From Myxococcales bacterium (GTDB lineage: Bacteria > Myxococcota_A > Polyangia > Haliangiales > Haliangiaceae), in the NCBI GenBank assembly GCA_016717005.1, contig JADJUF010000037.1:806001-870000 (forward strand): a stretch of DNA of 64,000 nt. The letters are read 5' to 3'. How positions within the stretch are numbered: the first letter of the stretch is position 1; each line of letters begins with the position of its first letter. Positions 35,934 through 45,328 of the stretch are shown here, in pieces. Both the position numbers and the translations under genes were made by a program. The notes beneath the pieces were generated by a model, which did no database searches, was not told the origin of the DNA, and saw only the letters and a program-made list of their open reading frames with translations.

Positions 35934-36263
35934 TCACGGCGTGTCGTCGGTGCGGAGCAACCCGTGGTCGTCCTCGCACGATGTCATCGACACCACCGCG
36001 GCGACGCACGCGCACGTCGGCTGCGCCTGACACGCTTCCGGCAGCGGCTCACACCGCGTCTGATCCAGCGGTCGCCCGTCGAGGTCGGCGTCGTGGCCCT
36101 TGAAACGCGTCTCGCAGAACTGGCCCGGCGCGCACGCGGTGCCAGCGCAGGTCGGGCGCGGGGCGTGTGCGACGCTGGGAGGCGGCGCCGGCACCGGCGT
36201 GGCGCCGCGGCCGCGCCCACAGCCGATCAGCGCGAGCGCGAGCGCGAGCGCAAACCGGATCAC
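35934..36263 (-). CDS. Small Cys-rich lipoprotein, 109 aa
   Basis: A 109-aa lipoprotein: signal MIRFALALALALIGC, a Pro/Ala spacer, then a cysteine-rich mature part (CAGTACAPGQFCETRF, CEPLPEACQAQPTCACV, SCEDD) with eight or more Cys, so likely disulphide-knotted in the periplasm. Its GTG overlaps the TGA of the LRR gene by 4 bases (GTGA), so the two are translationally coupled. Confidence 0.65.
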   Translation of the reverse strand: MIRFALALALALIGCGRGRGATPVPAPPPSVAHAPRPTCAGTACAPGQFCETRFKGHDADLDGRPLDQTRCEPLPEACQAQPTCACVAAVVSMTSCEDDHGLLRTDDTP

Positions 36264-37407
36264 GCCTCGGGCTCCGGCTCGACGTCGTGGTCCTCGCGCT
36301 CGGCTGGCGCCGGATCTGCAGTCAGCACGGTGCGCCCCGCGCGACCGAGCGCCGCAGCCTGGGCCGCGGTGACGCCCGTGCCGCGCACGTCCACCAGCGC
36401 GAGCGCCGGCAGCTCGATCAACGCCGCGACGTCGTGCACCGCGGTGCGCGCCAAGCTCACGCGCGCCAGCCGCCGCAGGCCGGCCAGCGGCGCCACGTCG
36501 GTGACGCCGGTGTCCGCCAGGTTGAGCTCCTCGAGCTCATCGAGCCCGGCGAGGGGCGCCAGGTCGCGCACCGGGCAGCGCGCGAGCTGGAGCGCACGGA
36601 GCCGATGCGCGCGCGTCAGCGGCGCGAGGTCCGCGACCGCGGTCCCCGACAACGCGAGGTGGATCAAGCTCGCGGTCGGGACACCCGCGAGGCTCGCCAC
36701 GTCTGTCCCGTCGAGCCAGAGCCGCTCGAGCGCCAGCCCGGCCAGCGGCCCCAGCGCCACGACCGGCGCGTTGATCAGGCGTAGCTCGCGCAGCGCGGTG
36801 AGCCCCGCGAGCTGGGCGAGGTCCGCCACCCGCGTCCCCGAGAGATCGAGGCTGGTCGCCTCGCGCAGGGCCGGCGAGCCGAGCACCGGCGTCAGATCGG
36901 AGATCGGCGCGCCGTCGAGCGCCAGCCGCCGGAGCCGGACCAGGCCGCGCAGCGGGGCGAGGTCGGTGACGCGCGAGCCGGCCAGGCCCAGGCCTCGAGG
37001 CCGAGCAGCTCGGCCAGCGGCGCGAGGTCCGCGACGGCGGTCGCGCCCAGGCGCAGTCGGGTCAGCGCGGTCAGCCCGCGCAGGGGCGCGAGGTCGCGCA
37101 CCGCCGTGCCGCTGAGATCCAGGATCCGCAGCCGCCGCAGCCCGGCCAGCGGCGTCAGGTCGATCACCGGCGCCCCCGGCAGCTCGAGCTCCTCGAGGAG
37201 CGTCAGGCCCGCGAGCGGCGCCAGCGACGAGATCTGCGACGGCAGGTCGCGGTGCGGATCGGTCGTGGTCACCCGCAGCCGGCGTAGCCGCGTCAGCGCG
37301 GCCAGCGGCCCGAGATCGTCGACCGCGACGTTGACCGCGTCGACGGCCTCGGCGTCGAGCCCGAGCGTGGCGTCGCCGAACCGGATTGTGGGCACCGCCG
37401 GGATCAT
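36260..37407 (-). pseudogene. Leucine-rich-repeat protein with one frameshift
   Basis: About 380 codons of tandem LRRs with a 22-23-residue consensus L..L..L.L..T.V.DL.PL, e.g. LRILDLSGTAVRDLAPL, LRELRLINAPVVALGPL and LEELNLADTGVTDVAPL. It has no signal peptide and looks cytoplasmic. A single-base shift near 36990 splits the frame at LGLEAW. The ATG overlaps the stop of the upstream zincin-like gene (ATGA), and its own stop overlaps the next GTG, so the three form one operon. LRR proteins bind other proteins; here the obvious candidate is the metallopeptidase-like product before it. Confidence 0.75.
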
Positions 37408-38902
37408 AGCGCCAGCTTGTACTCGGCGACCAACCAGTTCATGAGCGTCAGGTCGTCGGCGTCGTTGCCGGTCAGCGCGCCGTAGCTCTTGATCGTCGCC
37501 TCGGCGATGCCCGGCACGTAGTCGGCGGCGACCTTGCCGACGGCGGCGGTGGTCGGGTACGTCGCGTTACCGCCTCGCGCCGGATCTTCGTCGTCGCGTG
37601 CGCCACGCCCTCGCACAGGACGATGTCGTTGAGGTTGATCGTCGTCGGTGGCTTCTGCTCGTGGATGGTCAGGTGCTGGAGCTTCGAGAGCTCGATGATG
37701 CGCGGCTGCTTGAGCTTGAAGTTCGAGTCGTCGCCGCCGTCGAGCTCGCCCTTGATGCGGCGCAGGAACAGGTGGCAGTCGACAGCCTTGTCCCAGGCCT
37801 TGCGAAAGTACTCGCTGACCGCGCGCTTGACCTCGTCCTCGAACGTCACCGCGCCGCCGCCCTTGGTCTTGCCCGGCGTGAAGGTGTGCCCGGCGTACTT
37901 GCTGGTGCCGAGCTTGCGCCGCGGCAGCTCCTCGAAGTGGGCGGCGTTGGTGACCTTCTCGTCCTCGGACATCGCCTCGAACCCCGCGCTGCCGTAGTAG
38001 CCCTTGTCCTTCACGGTGTTGTCGGCGAGGTGGCAGAACTCGTGGACCACCGTCGCCGTCGACCCGTTCTTGTCGACGACCTCGGCCACCTTGCGGTGGA
38101 GGTGGACCTGCTTCTTGCCAAAGTTGGCCCAGCCGCCGAGGCCGATCTCCTCGTCGTCGCGGTTGTAGTCGGTGTTGAGCGAGACGTCGATCGTGGTCTT
38201 GCGGGTCTGCAGCTCGACCTTGGCCTTCGCGTAGACGGCCTTCGCTGTCCCGGCCTTGGTCCCGAACACCTCGGTCAGCCCGGTGTCGTCGGCGATGGCA
38301 TCGTCGATCAGCTTGACCGCGTCGTCCATGATGCCCTCGACCTTCGGCTGATCGGTCGTGTTGAGCTTGGTCTGCGCGTCCGCCACCGACTGGTAGATCC
38401 GCGAGCGATCGGCCGTGTCGACGACGTTGGCGAACTCTGCCTCGTCGAAGACGCCGGGCGACGGGAAGATCCGCTTGATGATGTCGGGTATCGGGTCGGT
38501 GACTTGAGCTTGTTCTCCTTGGCCATGCGGGTCAGCGCCGTCTCGATCGAGGCGATGAGCTTGTCCTCGGGGATGGTCCCGGCCTTGAGCATCGACGTGA
38601 TCTCGGCACCGGAGGGCACCCGGAACAGCCGCTCGCCGACGTTGCCATCGGCCCCGAGGTGGCGCTCGCGGCGGCTCGAGCGAGCGCGCCGCGGTCGCCG
38701 TCGAGACCTGGCCGTCGAGGTGCACCCCGAACGGATCGTCGCGGCCCGCGGTCGTCGGCGCCACCATCGGCGCGGTCGGCGCGGCGGTCGGCGCCTGGCG
38801 CTGGACCGGCAACGCCGACGTCAGCGTCCGCTTGCCCGCCGCCACCCCGGTGCTCGCCTCGGGGCCGCCCGCCTGTTCCCGACTCGCCCTGTCGAAGCTC
38901 AT
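37404..38902 (-). pseudogene. Zincin-like protein with DUF4157-type N-terminal signature, three frameshifts
   Basis: The start MSFDRASREQAGG is followed by AGKRTLTSALP and RDDPFGVHL, the same two-part signature as the proteins at 24058 and 58054. No DUF4157 core follows. The middle and C-terminal part holds a metallopeptidase-like site, VVHEFCHLAD (HExxH), with NAAHFEELPRR ~45 residues later as a third-ligand candidate. Frames change near 38690, 38510 and 37575; joining them gives about 495 residues ending DDLTLMNWLVAEYKLAL. The -10 box TAGACT lies 6 nt before ATG 38902. It is the first gene of the operon with the LRR and small lipoprotein genes. Function inferred: a secreted or delivered protease effector. 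Confidence 0.7.
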
Positions 38903-38908
38903 CTGATC

Positions 38909-38914
38909 AGTCTA
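38909..38914 (-). promoter_or_regulatory. -10 box TAGACT for the zincin-LRR-lipoprotein operon
   Basis: Minus-strand TAGACT, 6 nt before ATG 38902. Confidence 0.55.
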
Positions 38915-39220
38915 CGAATCGCTCGATGCCCGACAATGACCGCCATCGGGTGAGGCGAAGACTCCCGCAGCAACTCCTCGATCGCGCCAGGCGACGCCGC
39001 CGACACCCATGGATCCGGGCGACTCGGCTCCTGGGATGCCATCATCGAAGCCGTGGGCGGTGAGCCGCGCCGACCGCACGCGGGTGTCCCTGGCGCCGAG
39101 GGCCGCCGACGGTGAGCATGGTGCGGAGGTCGCGTTGTCGGTGCGCGCCCGTTCCGGCGAATCTGCGCGGCGTCAGCGGCCTCGTGAGCGGATCGGCCGC
39201 CACCCAGGTCGTGGCGCCGC
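38915..39220. other. Intergenic, no gene seen
   Basis: About 300 bp between the zincin operon promoter and the stop of the next minus-strand gene. No supported ORF. Confidence 0.4.
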
Positions 39221-40343
39221 TCAGCAGCCGCCCAGCGCGAAGGTCGTCCACGTGGCGTCAGCGTCCTCGTCGCCGTCTGTGAGTTCGTCGGCTTCGACCT
39301 CGTCACCATCGGTGACCGCGGCACCGGTGGTGCGCTCGGATTCCTCGGTGTCGGGCTCGCCGGCGTCGGCGTCCTCGTCCTCGTCAAGTTCATCGATCTC
39401 GGCCACCTCCGGCACCCACGCGTCGTGGAGCTGTTGCGCGGCGATCGCGTCCCTGGCACGCGGCGCGCGTCAGGTACAGCGGCCCATCGGCATAGACCAC
39501 CCCGCGGCCGTAGGTGACATAGGCGGTGGACGCACAGCCGATGCCGTAGCCCGAGCCGTCCGCGTGCGTGACGCTGTGCCCCAGCCGCGTCAGCTCGTCG
39601 GGCCCGTTGCGGCCAACGCGCCTCCCGCCGCGCAAGTACATGTAGCCCGTGCTGGTCTTCTCACGCACGCCGTGGCTGACGGTCTCGCGCCACAGCGCGC
39701 CGGCTAGCAGCCCGGCGCGCTGACGCTTCGAGGGCGTGACGTTGAACGGCTCGCAGCGCCCGTCCTCGTCCGCGGCCGCCACGCGAGCGTCGCCCCCCAC
39801 GGCGTACGCGACGCCACCGCGGCGCAGCAGCTCCTCGAAGCTGCGCCGCGTCGCCTGCTGCACCGCGTCCGGAACGAACGGTTCGAACTCGCACTGGGTC
39901 AGGTCGGTGGCGACCCGCGCATGTTGGGCCAGGGCGCGGTCGCACCCAGCCGCGTCTGCGAACCACCGGCTGTCGCCGACCGCGACCGCGTCGACCAGGT
40001 CCTCGGACGGCAGGTGCACCACAGCCCATCGAAACTCAGGCGCGCGGTGATGCCGCGGCTGCGGCCAGTCAGGGTCAGCGTCGCGCCCCCGCAGGTGGTA
40101 GCGTCGATCGTGTCGACACCGGCCTCACCGCTGATGTCGATCCGCGGACCAGCTGCCCCGCCCGCCCGCGGCCGGGACGACGTCCCACCGCTGGCAATGC
40201 GCGGCGCCGTCCTCCGTGCTGATCAAGAACAGGGTGCCCCGGCGTCGCCAGCCCGGCAGCGGCGGCGCGGGCGGCGGCGCGGCTGGCCCCGGCGGGACAC
40301 ACGCCCAACCGACCACAAGCAACGCCAGGCCCCACCTACGCAC
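39221..40343 (-). pseudogene. Lipoprotein with several frameshifts and acidic tail
   Basis: Starts at GTG 40343 with signal VRRWGLALLVVGWACVPPG (lipobox VGWAC). The mature region spans three frames: GTLFLISTEDGAAHCQRWDV, then ISGEAGVDTIDATTCGG, then VDAVAVGDSRWFADAAGCDR to TAYVTYGRGVVYADGPLYL, and last an acidic C-terminus (EIDELDEDEDADAGEPD). At least three single-base shifts break the frame. A periplasmic or surface protein of unknown function. Confidence 0.5.
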
Positions 40344-40479
40344 GCCGTTCAGACACCGCGGCGCCCGCGAGGCCCGGAAAGCTGGCCCGTCCCGCGCCGC
40401 CGTCCTGCGCCGCAGCCAACCGCGGGCGCGGGCGCCGGGGCGCTCCCCTCCCCGGCCATCGGTCGCTCCGGCCATCCGG

Positions 40480-40981
40480 TCACGGCCGACGAAGGAAGAC
40501 TGGGTCGGCTGCACCCCGGCGGCCAGCGGGCCTTGGCGACGGCGCGCGCCGGCGCTCGGGCGGCGGCGCGTCGGCGAGCCAGCCGATGACTTCGCAGTCC
40601 GCGCGGGTCAGCGGCGGACGGGTGGATTGTTGTTGATTGATAGAAGTGGCTGGCGGAGCGCCCCTCCTCGATCTCCGGATGAGGGACCGTGTGCATGCAC
40701 CAGTGCTCGCCGACGTGATGCGCGAACGGCGCGTGTTGTCGTTCTTGTTCGGCACGTGCGGCGGGCGCGAGGCGCAGCACGACCCAGCGCCAAGGGGTGT
40801 CGCGACCCAGCGCGCCCCGCTCGTGCACCGCCAGGTAGAGGAGCTCACCACCGCGCTCGACCATTCCGGCGAGGGGGCCGTCGTACCAGTCGTCAACCCA
40901 CAACATCCGGAACTCGTCGGCTGCGTGTCGGCGGTCCGGCGTGAGCGCGACGTCGGAGAGGTCCATCGGGTCGGCGGCCAT
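40480..40981 (-). pseudogene. Hypothetical protein with one frameshift
   Basis: From ATG 40981: LSDVALTPDRRHAADEFRML, WVDDWYDGPLAGMVERGG and WRWVVLRLAPAARAEQERQH, a cytoplasmic protein of about 165 residues. After a shift near 40635 it continues PPLTRADCEVIGWLADAPPP. The shift is at an AT-rich spot (ATTGTTGTTGATTGATAG on the plus strand). It resembles immunity-type proteins by size and acidic, Trp-rich composition only; I cannot name a family. Confidence 0.5.
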
Positions 40982-40992
40982 TGGATGTCGAG

Positions 40993-40998
40993 AGCATA
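40993..40998 (-). promoter_or_regulatory. -10 box TATGCT for the 40981 start
   Basis: Minus-strand TATGCT, 11 nt before ATG 40981. Confidence 0.4.
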
Positions 40999-41113
40999 GC
41001 GCCATCATCCCGCGCGGGTCGGGGGCGTCTCGCGATGGGTGCGAATCAGTCGCGACTGGCGATCACCTGCGCTCGGGGCGTTTGAGACAGTCGTGCGCGC
41101 AGGAGGACGGGCC

Positions 41114-41588
41114 GTGAAGAAGCTGCTCACTTTGATCGTTGTTGGCTGGGGCGCGTTCGGCATCTACCGCGGGTTCGACGTCGGGCTGCCCGCGTCCCCG
41201 CACGGGGTACCAGTGGGGCAACGTCGCCGCGTTCGGCGTGGTTGTCGTGGCGGTGTTGCCGGCACGCTGAGCCTCTGGCGCGGGCTCAGCGGCGACCATG
41301 CCCTGATCGGGAATTGGCACGGCCCCGCTGGTCTTGGTGCTGGCTGTCGCCGCGACCGCCGGCATGATGCGGCGGAGCGGCGGCATCACCGCGCGGGAGT
41401 GCGCCGCGGCGCTCGATCACATGCGCGAGCTGATCGCGGCCAAGGACCGCACCGGCCAGATGCTCGCGCGCTTCGACGCCCAGCGCTCGGTGCTGGCCGC
41501 GGGCTGCAAAGGCGCGGGCGACGCTCGACAACGGCGATGCGTGCTCGCCGCCACGTCGTTCGACGAGCTCGAGCGCTGTCCACAGTAG
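41114..41588 (+). pseudogene. Small membrane protein with frameshifts
   Basis: GTG 41114 follows an AGGAGG ribosome site 9 nt upstream. The first helix KKLLTLIVVGWGAFGIYRG is in one frame, later helices (NVAAFGVVVVAVLPA, LVLVLAVAATAGMM) are in others, and the C-terminal part (ECAAALDHMRELIAAKDRTG, CVLAATSFDELERC) has Cys spaced as in a small helical hairpin. At least two shifts and perhaps a lost stop break it. Unknown function. Confidence 0.5.
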
Positions 41589-41619
41589 CCCGCCCGCCCG
41601 CCGCGCCGACGCCCCTGGA

Positions 41620-41665
41620 GCCGGGTCGCAGCCGATCGGATCCAGGATCGGATCCAGGCTCGAGC
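41620..41665. repeat. Dispersed repeat, GGGTCGCAGCCGATCGG variant
   Basis: Contains GGGTCGCAGCCGATCGGATC followed by a second GGATCGGATCCAGG, a member of the repeat family described in the findings. Confidence 0.6.
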
Positions 41666-41700
41666 GCTGACCAGCCTCGAACCTGCGGCGACCCGAGCTG

Positions 41701-42213
41701 CTACGGCGGGTTGACCGCAGACGCCTTCAGGCGTTCGTACACCTTGACGAACACCGGATCGACGACCGCAGCGAGCGTCGAGTTGAAGCGGACCTCCTGG
41801 TGGCTGCGCTGAAAGCCCGGCGGTCTGTTGGGATGCTGCAACACAGGCTTGCCGCCGCGGTAGCGATAGACCACGCCCCTGACGTGCAGGAAGTAGCCAA
41901 ACTTCTCCTTACCGCCGACGCCCACCCACAGATCAGCTCGCTCGGTCCCGTCGGGAACGCGGCCTGCGGGCGGGTCGATCGGACGGTGCCCCGCGCCGTA
42001 CCAGAAAGGCCCGACGCGATAGTCGGGTCGGCCGTCGCCGACTTGCACGTACTGGTAGCCCAGCTCACGCAGGACCGCCTCCACGGACCGGGCCACCTCG
42101 TCGCTCGATGTCGCGTAGTAGCGGTTTCGGTGCCAACCCGGGCGGGAGGCACATGACACCAGCGACGCGAGCAAGGCGGTCATGATCAGGGCCGCGCAGG
42201 ACGATGTCCGCAT
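41701..42213 (-). CDS. Lipoprotein, 170 aa
   Basis: A 170-aa lipoprotein (signal ending LASLVSC). The mature part starts ASRPGWHRNRYY and has a basic/aromatic composition (HRNRYYATSS, VGPFWYGAGHRPI, YRYRGGKPVLQHPN). The end VDPVFVKVYERLKASA is helical. Family not recognised. ATG 42213; no clear ribosome site. Confidence 0.6.
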   Translation of the reverse strand: MRTSSCAALIMTALLASLVSCASRPGWHRNRYYATSSDEVARSVEAVLRELGYQYVQVGDGRPDYRVGPFWYGAGHRPIDPPAGRVPDGTERADLWVGVGGKEKFGYFLHVRGVVYRYRGGKPVLQHPNRPPGFQRSHQEVRFNSTLAAVVDPVFVKVYERLKASAVNPP

Positions 42214-42304
42214 TGTTGACAGGAGACGTGCTGCCGCAGAAGTCGCAACCTTTTCTCGAACGGGTGGCCGCGGGGCGCCCCGAGCCGCGTCGCCGCCCGG
42301 CCCC

Positions 42305-42478
42305 CTCACCCCGGGTCGCAGCCACGTCGGACCCACCCCGCGTCGGCCGCCACCCGGTCGGCAGGCCACCCCCCACCGGCCACCCGGTCGGCAGGCAGGC
42401 AGGCAGGTCAGGCAGGCAGGCCGCAGCCACCCGGTCGCCAGGCCACCCGGTCGGCAGGCCACCCGGTCGGCCCGCAGC
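42305..42478. repeat. GC-rich repeat array (GCCACCCGGTCGGCAG units)
   Basis: An irregular array of CCACCCGGTCGGCAGGC units plus a CAGG microsatellite (about 42393-42420), introduced by GGGTCGCAGCCACGTCGG. No gene. Confidence 0.8.
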
Positions 42479-42509
42479 GGAAGGTCCGCGTCTCAGCAGG
42501 TCGCCGCGG

Positions 42510-43010
42510 TCAGTCGCGCGCGGCTAGGCACGCCGCCAGCGCGGGGTCGCGGCGGACGTTGGCGTCGTAGAAGAACTCGTCCAGATCGAAGAGCTCGTCC
42601 GCGAGTCGCAGCGCCGCGGCGCAGTTGCCGGCGCGCGCGCGGATGACGGCGCGCTCGAGCGTGCGAGCGTGGGGACTGGTGGCTTCCGCGATGGGCGCCA
42701 CCGGCGGCGCCCGGCGAGGTTCGCTGGTCCGCGTTCGCGCGCACCCAGCCGACGAGCCCAGCCACGACGATCAGCACGCCGGTGATCGCGAGGGTGCCCC
42801 GACCACGGCGGGCCCGAGATCGAGGTGCAGCCCGTCCGGGGCCCCGTCGCTGCGATCGGGCGGGGGCTCGCTGGCGGCGGAGCCGACGATCGGCGCCGCG
42901 ACGATCGTCGCGATGCCGATGCCCATGACCACCGCGCCGTTGTGGCGGCCGCAACCGGTCACGACCGACGAGAGCGCGAGCGTCAGCACGAGCGCGGGCG
43001 GAGTCCGCAT
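42510..43010 (-). pseudogene. Lipoprotein with membrane helix, two frameshifts
   Basis: Starts MRTPPALVLTLALSSVVTGC (lipobox VTGC), then a hydrophobic helix (AVVMGIGIATIVAAPIVG), an acidic spacer and, after a shift, a second helix ITGVLIVVAGLVGW. After a second shift it ends with RAVIRARAGNCAAALRLADELF and FFYDANVRRDPALAACL, a helical segment with Cys pairs. The three pieces form one ~165-aa protein. Unknown function. Confidence 0.5.
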
Positions 43011-43238
43011 GGTCCGACCTGATGCAACTGCCTCGCCACGCGTAAGCCGCCGATCTTACGTCGCCTGGTGTCTGACCCTCGCACTCCCTGCCAAAGATCG
43101 GGCACCACGTCCGTTGACCGCAACACCTGCTGGAGCCGCCGCCGCTCGGTCATCACTGCCCGCTGGCGTCCCGATGGGTTGCGGCTCGACCTGCGGCCTT
43201 CGAGCGACTGGCCGCGACGCGGACCTGCGCGGACCTGG

Positions 43239-43834
43239 CTACGCGCCGATCATCAAGCGGCGGGCGACGTCCGGTGCGACCGGGTAGACGCGCTCGGGCG
43301 GCAGCTGGCGCCGGGCCTGTCCGCGTGCCCCGACCGCAGCTGCTCGCGCATCTTCGCGACGCGCGGGGTCAGGTCCTCGATCGACCTCACCCACGTCGAG
43401 ACGAACTCGCCGATGATGCTCCGTCCGAGCCCGACCTGGATGCTGTCGTGATTCAGCGACCCGCCGCGCAGGTCGCGCTCCGGGTCCCACTGCACGTGGA
43501 CCACGGCGTCGCGAAACTGTCGCGCCCACTCGTCGGCGGTCCGGAAGACGGCGCGCTCGGGCGACGTCAAGACCCCCAGCTCGAGCGCGCGCTCCCACCC
43601 CGCGCGGTGGAGCCGGACACCGAGGGTCCGCTCTTGACCGGCCTTCTGGCCCCAGTTGCTGCGGTGCATGAGCCAGAGAAACGACGGCTTGATCCACGTC
43701 ATCCGCGAGAGCGAGAACGGCGCCACGAACCGCTGCGCGGCGATCGCCGGCTCCGCGATCGCCGGCGGGTACGCCTGATAGACGACGATCGTGTCGCGAT
43801 CGTAGTCAGCCCGGATCTCGCGACGCGCACCCAC
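43239..43834 (-). pseudogene. DUF4291 protein with one frameshift
   Basis: A clear DUF4291 member: REIRADYDRDTIVVYQAY, FSLSRMTWIKPSFLWLMHRS, WGQKAGQERTLGV, VHVQWDPERDL and WVRSIEDLTPRVAKM. Near 43310-43325 a shift moves the family's C-terminal motif LPPERVYPV to another frame. Starts GTG 43834 after a -10 box at 6 nt. DUF4291 has no assigned reaction. Probably functional if the shift is an error. Confidence 0.82.
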
Positions 43835-43840
43835 GACGCG

Positions 43841-43846
43841 ACTCTA
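43841..43846 (-). promoter_or_regulatory. -10 box TAGAGT for the DUF4291 gene
   Basis: Minus-strand TAGAGT, 6 nt before GTG 43834. Confidence 0.55.
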
Positions 43847-44119
43847 GCAGCGCAACGCGCCGGCGAGACGTGTCGCCGTCGCGGGATCGTAGTCGAGCAT
43901 CTGCCGCACCAGGTCGCCGAGCACGCGGACGGAGCCCTCCGGATGGCGAGCGACCTCCGCGAGCAGGACCTCCAGCACGGGTGTCGTGCGGGCGAAGGGC
44001 AACGAATTGCGAATCCGAACCTTCTGCCGGACCGCTGCGACCCTATTCCCGAGAGCGGCGATGGCGGCGCGCCCGGATCCGGGTCGCCCCCGATCCGGGT
44101 GGCTGTCCAGGCCACCCAA
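43844..44119 (-). CDS. Possible small protein or 3' gene remnant
   Basis: The C-terminal half reads naturally (TPVLEVLLAEVARHPEGSVR, VLGDLVRQMLDYDPATA), like the end of a helical protein. The N-terminal part reads through the dispersed repeat and is compositionally odd. Either a truncated gene whose 5' part was replaced by the repeat, or a small gene starting inside it. Confidence 0.35.
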   Translation of the reverse strand: MGGLDSHPDRGRPGSGRAAIAALGNRVAAVRQKVRIRNSLPFARTTPVLEVLLAEVARHPEGSVRVLGDLVRQMLDYDPATATRLAGALRC

Positions 44120-44160
44120 TCCAGCGGGGTCGATCCCGCGGCCGGCGATGGCGGCGCGCC
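44057..44160. repeat. Dispersed repeat flanked by an ~17-bp direct repeat
   Basis: Two GATCCGGGT units (44077 and 44092) plus an inverted GGCTGTCCAGGCC lie between two copies of CGGCGATGGCGGCGCGCC (44057 and 44143). The flanking direct repeat resembles a target duplication around an inserted repeat. Confidence 0.6.
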
Positions 44161-44196
44161 GCGCCTCGTGCGATCGTGCCCGCGGGAGGCATCTCG

Positions 44197-44994
44197 ATGA
44201 CCACGACCACTGACGTCGAGCGAGCCTTCGCGGCTGTGATCCACGGGTACTACCGCGATCCGCGACCGACCCAGGCCGCGCTGGCCTTGACCGGGACGCT
44301 CGCGCTGCTCGCGAGCGCGCCGCCCGAGGAGTTCGGTCGGTTCGGGCCGCTGATCTACCTGTTCGGGCGCATCGCGCGCGAGGCCGACGACGCCCGCGCC
44401 GCGCTCGCCGAGGTCGTCGCCACCTATCGCGGGCCGGACGCGCCGCTGGTCGAGCGCATCGTCGAGGTCGACGCCCCGGGCTTCCCCGACGCGCTGACGT
44501 TGCCGATCGAGGATCCGATCCACCTCGATCTGCTGTGGGCCGAGTTCTTCGCGACCGGCCGGCGCGACGCCGTCGCGCGCCTCGTCGGGGTGCTCGACGG
44601 GACGGACCGGGTGCGCGCCCACGTCGGCGCGTGGCTCGCCGAGCGCCGGTGGTTCGCCGGTGGCCGGCGGCGCGCGCACGCTGCCGCCCTCGCCGCCGTC
44701 GGGCTCGACGTCGACCTGACGACGCGCGCGATCCGCACCGACGGTGACCTCGATCTGTGGGCCTGGCGAGCCGCCGAGCAAGGCGTCCAGGTGTTCCCGG
44801 TGCTCGGGCTGGCGCCGGCCGACCTGCTGGCGCTGGCGTTCAAGGGCTCGGCCCTGTGGTCGCTGCGCCTCAACACGCGCGATCACCCGCTGGTCGCCGA
44901 GCTATGTCGGGCCGAGGCCGAGCGCCCCGGCGGCGCCGGACGGCGGGCGCTGCGCGAGCCGGTCCCCGCCGACGCGACGCCGTTCCGGCTGTGA
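44197..44994 (+). CDS. Hypothetical helical-repeat protein, 265 aa
   Basis: A 265-aa protein, mainly helical and Ala/Leu-rich (LALTGTLALLASAPPEEF, ADDARAALAEVVATYRG, GWLAERRWFAGG-type segments). Soluble, without signal. Similar composition to HEAT-like or immunity-type proteins, but I cannot name a family. ATG 44197 has a GGGAGG ribosome site 7 nt upstream, so this gene is not leaderless. Confidence 0.65.
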   Translation: MTTTTDVERAFAAVIHGYYRDPRPTQAALALTGTLALLASAPPEEFGRFGPLIYLFGRIAREADDARAALAEVVATYRGPDAPLVERIVEVDAPGFPDALTLPIEDPIHLDLLWAEFFATGRRDAVARLVGVLDGTDRVRAHVGAWLAERRWFAGGRRRAHAAALAAVGLDVDLTTRAIRTDGDLDLWAWRAAEQGVQVFPVLGLAPADLLALAFKGSALWSLRLNTRDHPLVAELCRAEAERPGGAGRRALREPVPADATPFRL

Positions 44995-45002
44995 CCCCGC
45001 GC

Positions 45003-45135
45003 CGGCCCCGGGTCGCAGCCAACCGGTTGAGGGGGGCACAGTCGACGAGCTGCGCCCGCTCCAACACGGGGCGCCCGGGATCCGGGTCGCCGGGATCCGG
45101 GTCGCCTCCAACCGGATCGAGGATCCGTATCGAGG
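45003..45135. repeat. Dispersed repeat cluster
   Basis: Contains GGGTCGCAGCCAACCGGTTG at 45009, then GGATCCGGGTCGC twice (about 45080-45105) and ending in CCAACCGGATCGAGGATCCG. Directly follows the 265-aa gene. Confidence 0.8.
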
Positions 45136-45182
45136 GACCGAAAGCTATTCCGCGGGCTCCGGTTCGCGGCCTCCCGGTCGAG

Positions 45183-45328
45183 GCGCTCCGCGCGTCACTC
45201 CGACAGGCGGGCCATGACCTCACGGTCCGAGAGGCGCGCCATCAGCTGCTCGACGGCGCTCCGCGCGTCACTCCGACAGGCGGGCCATGACCTCACGGTC
45301 CGAGAGGCGCGCCATCAGCTGCTCGAGG
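45183..45328 (-). repeat. 73-bp x2 duplication of a gene 3' end with its stop
   Basis: Two copies (45183-45255 and 45256-45328). The second is the real 3' end of the minus-strand lipoprotein gene (coding MARLSDREVMARLSE-stop); the first lies beyond the stop. Only one or two differences separate them. 73 is not a multiple of 3. Confidence 0.95.

Noticed and set aside
40625..40650. AT-rich ATTGTTGTTGATTGATAG as an attachment site
   Set aside because: No second copy and no integrase nearby; it lies at the frameshift of the 40480-40981 gene and is probably coding.
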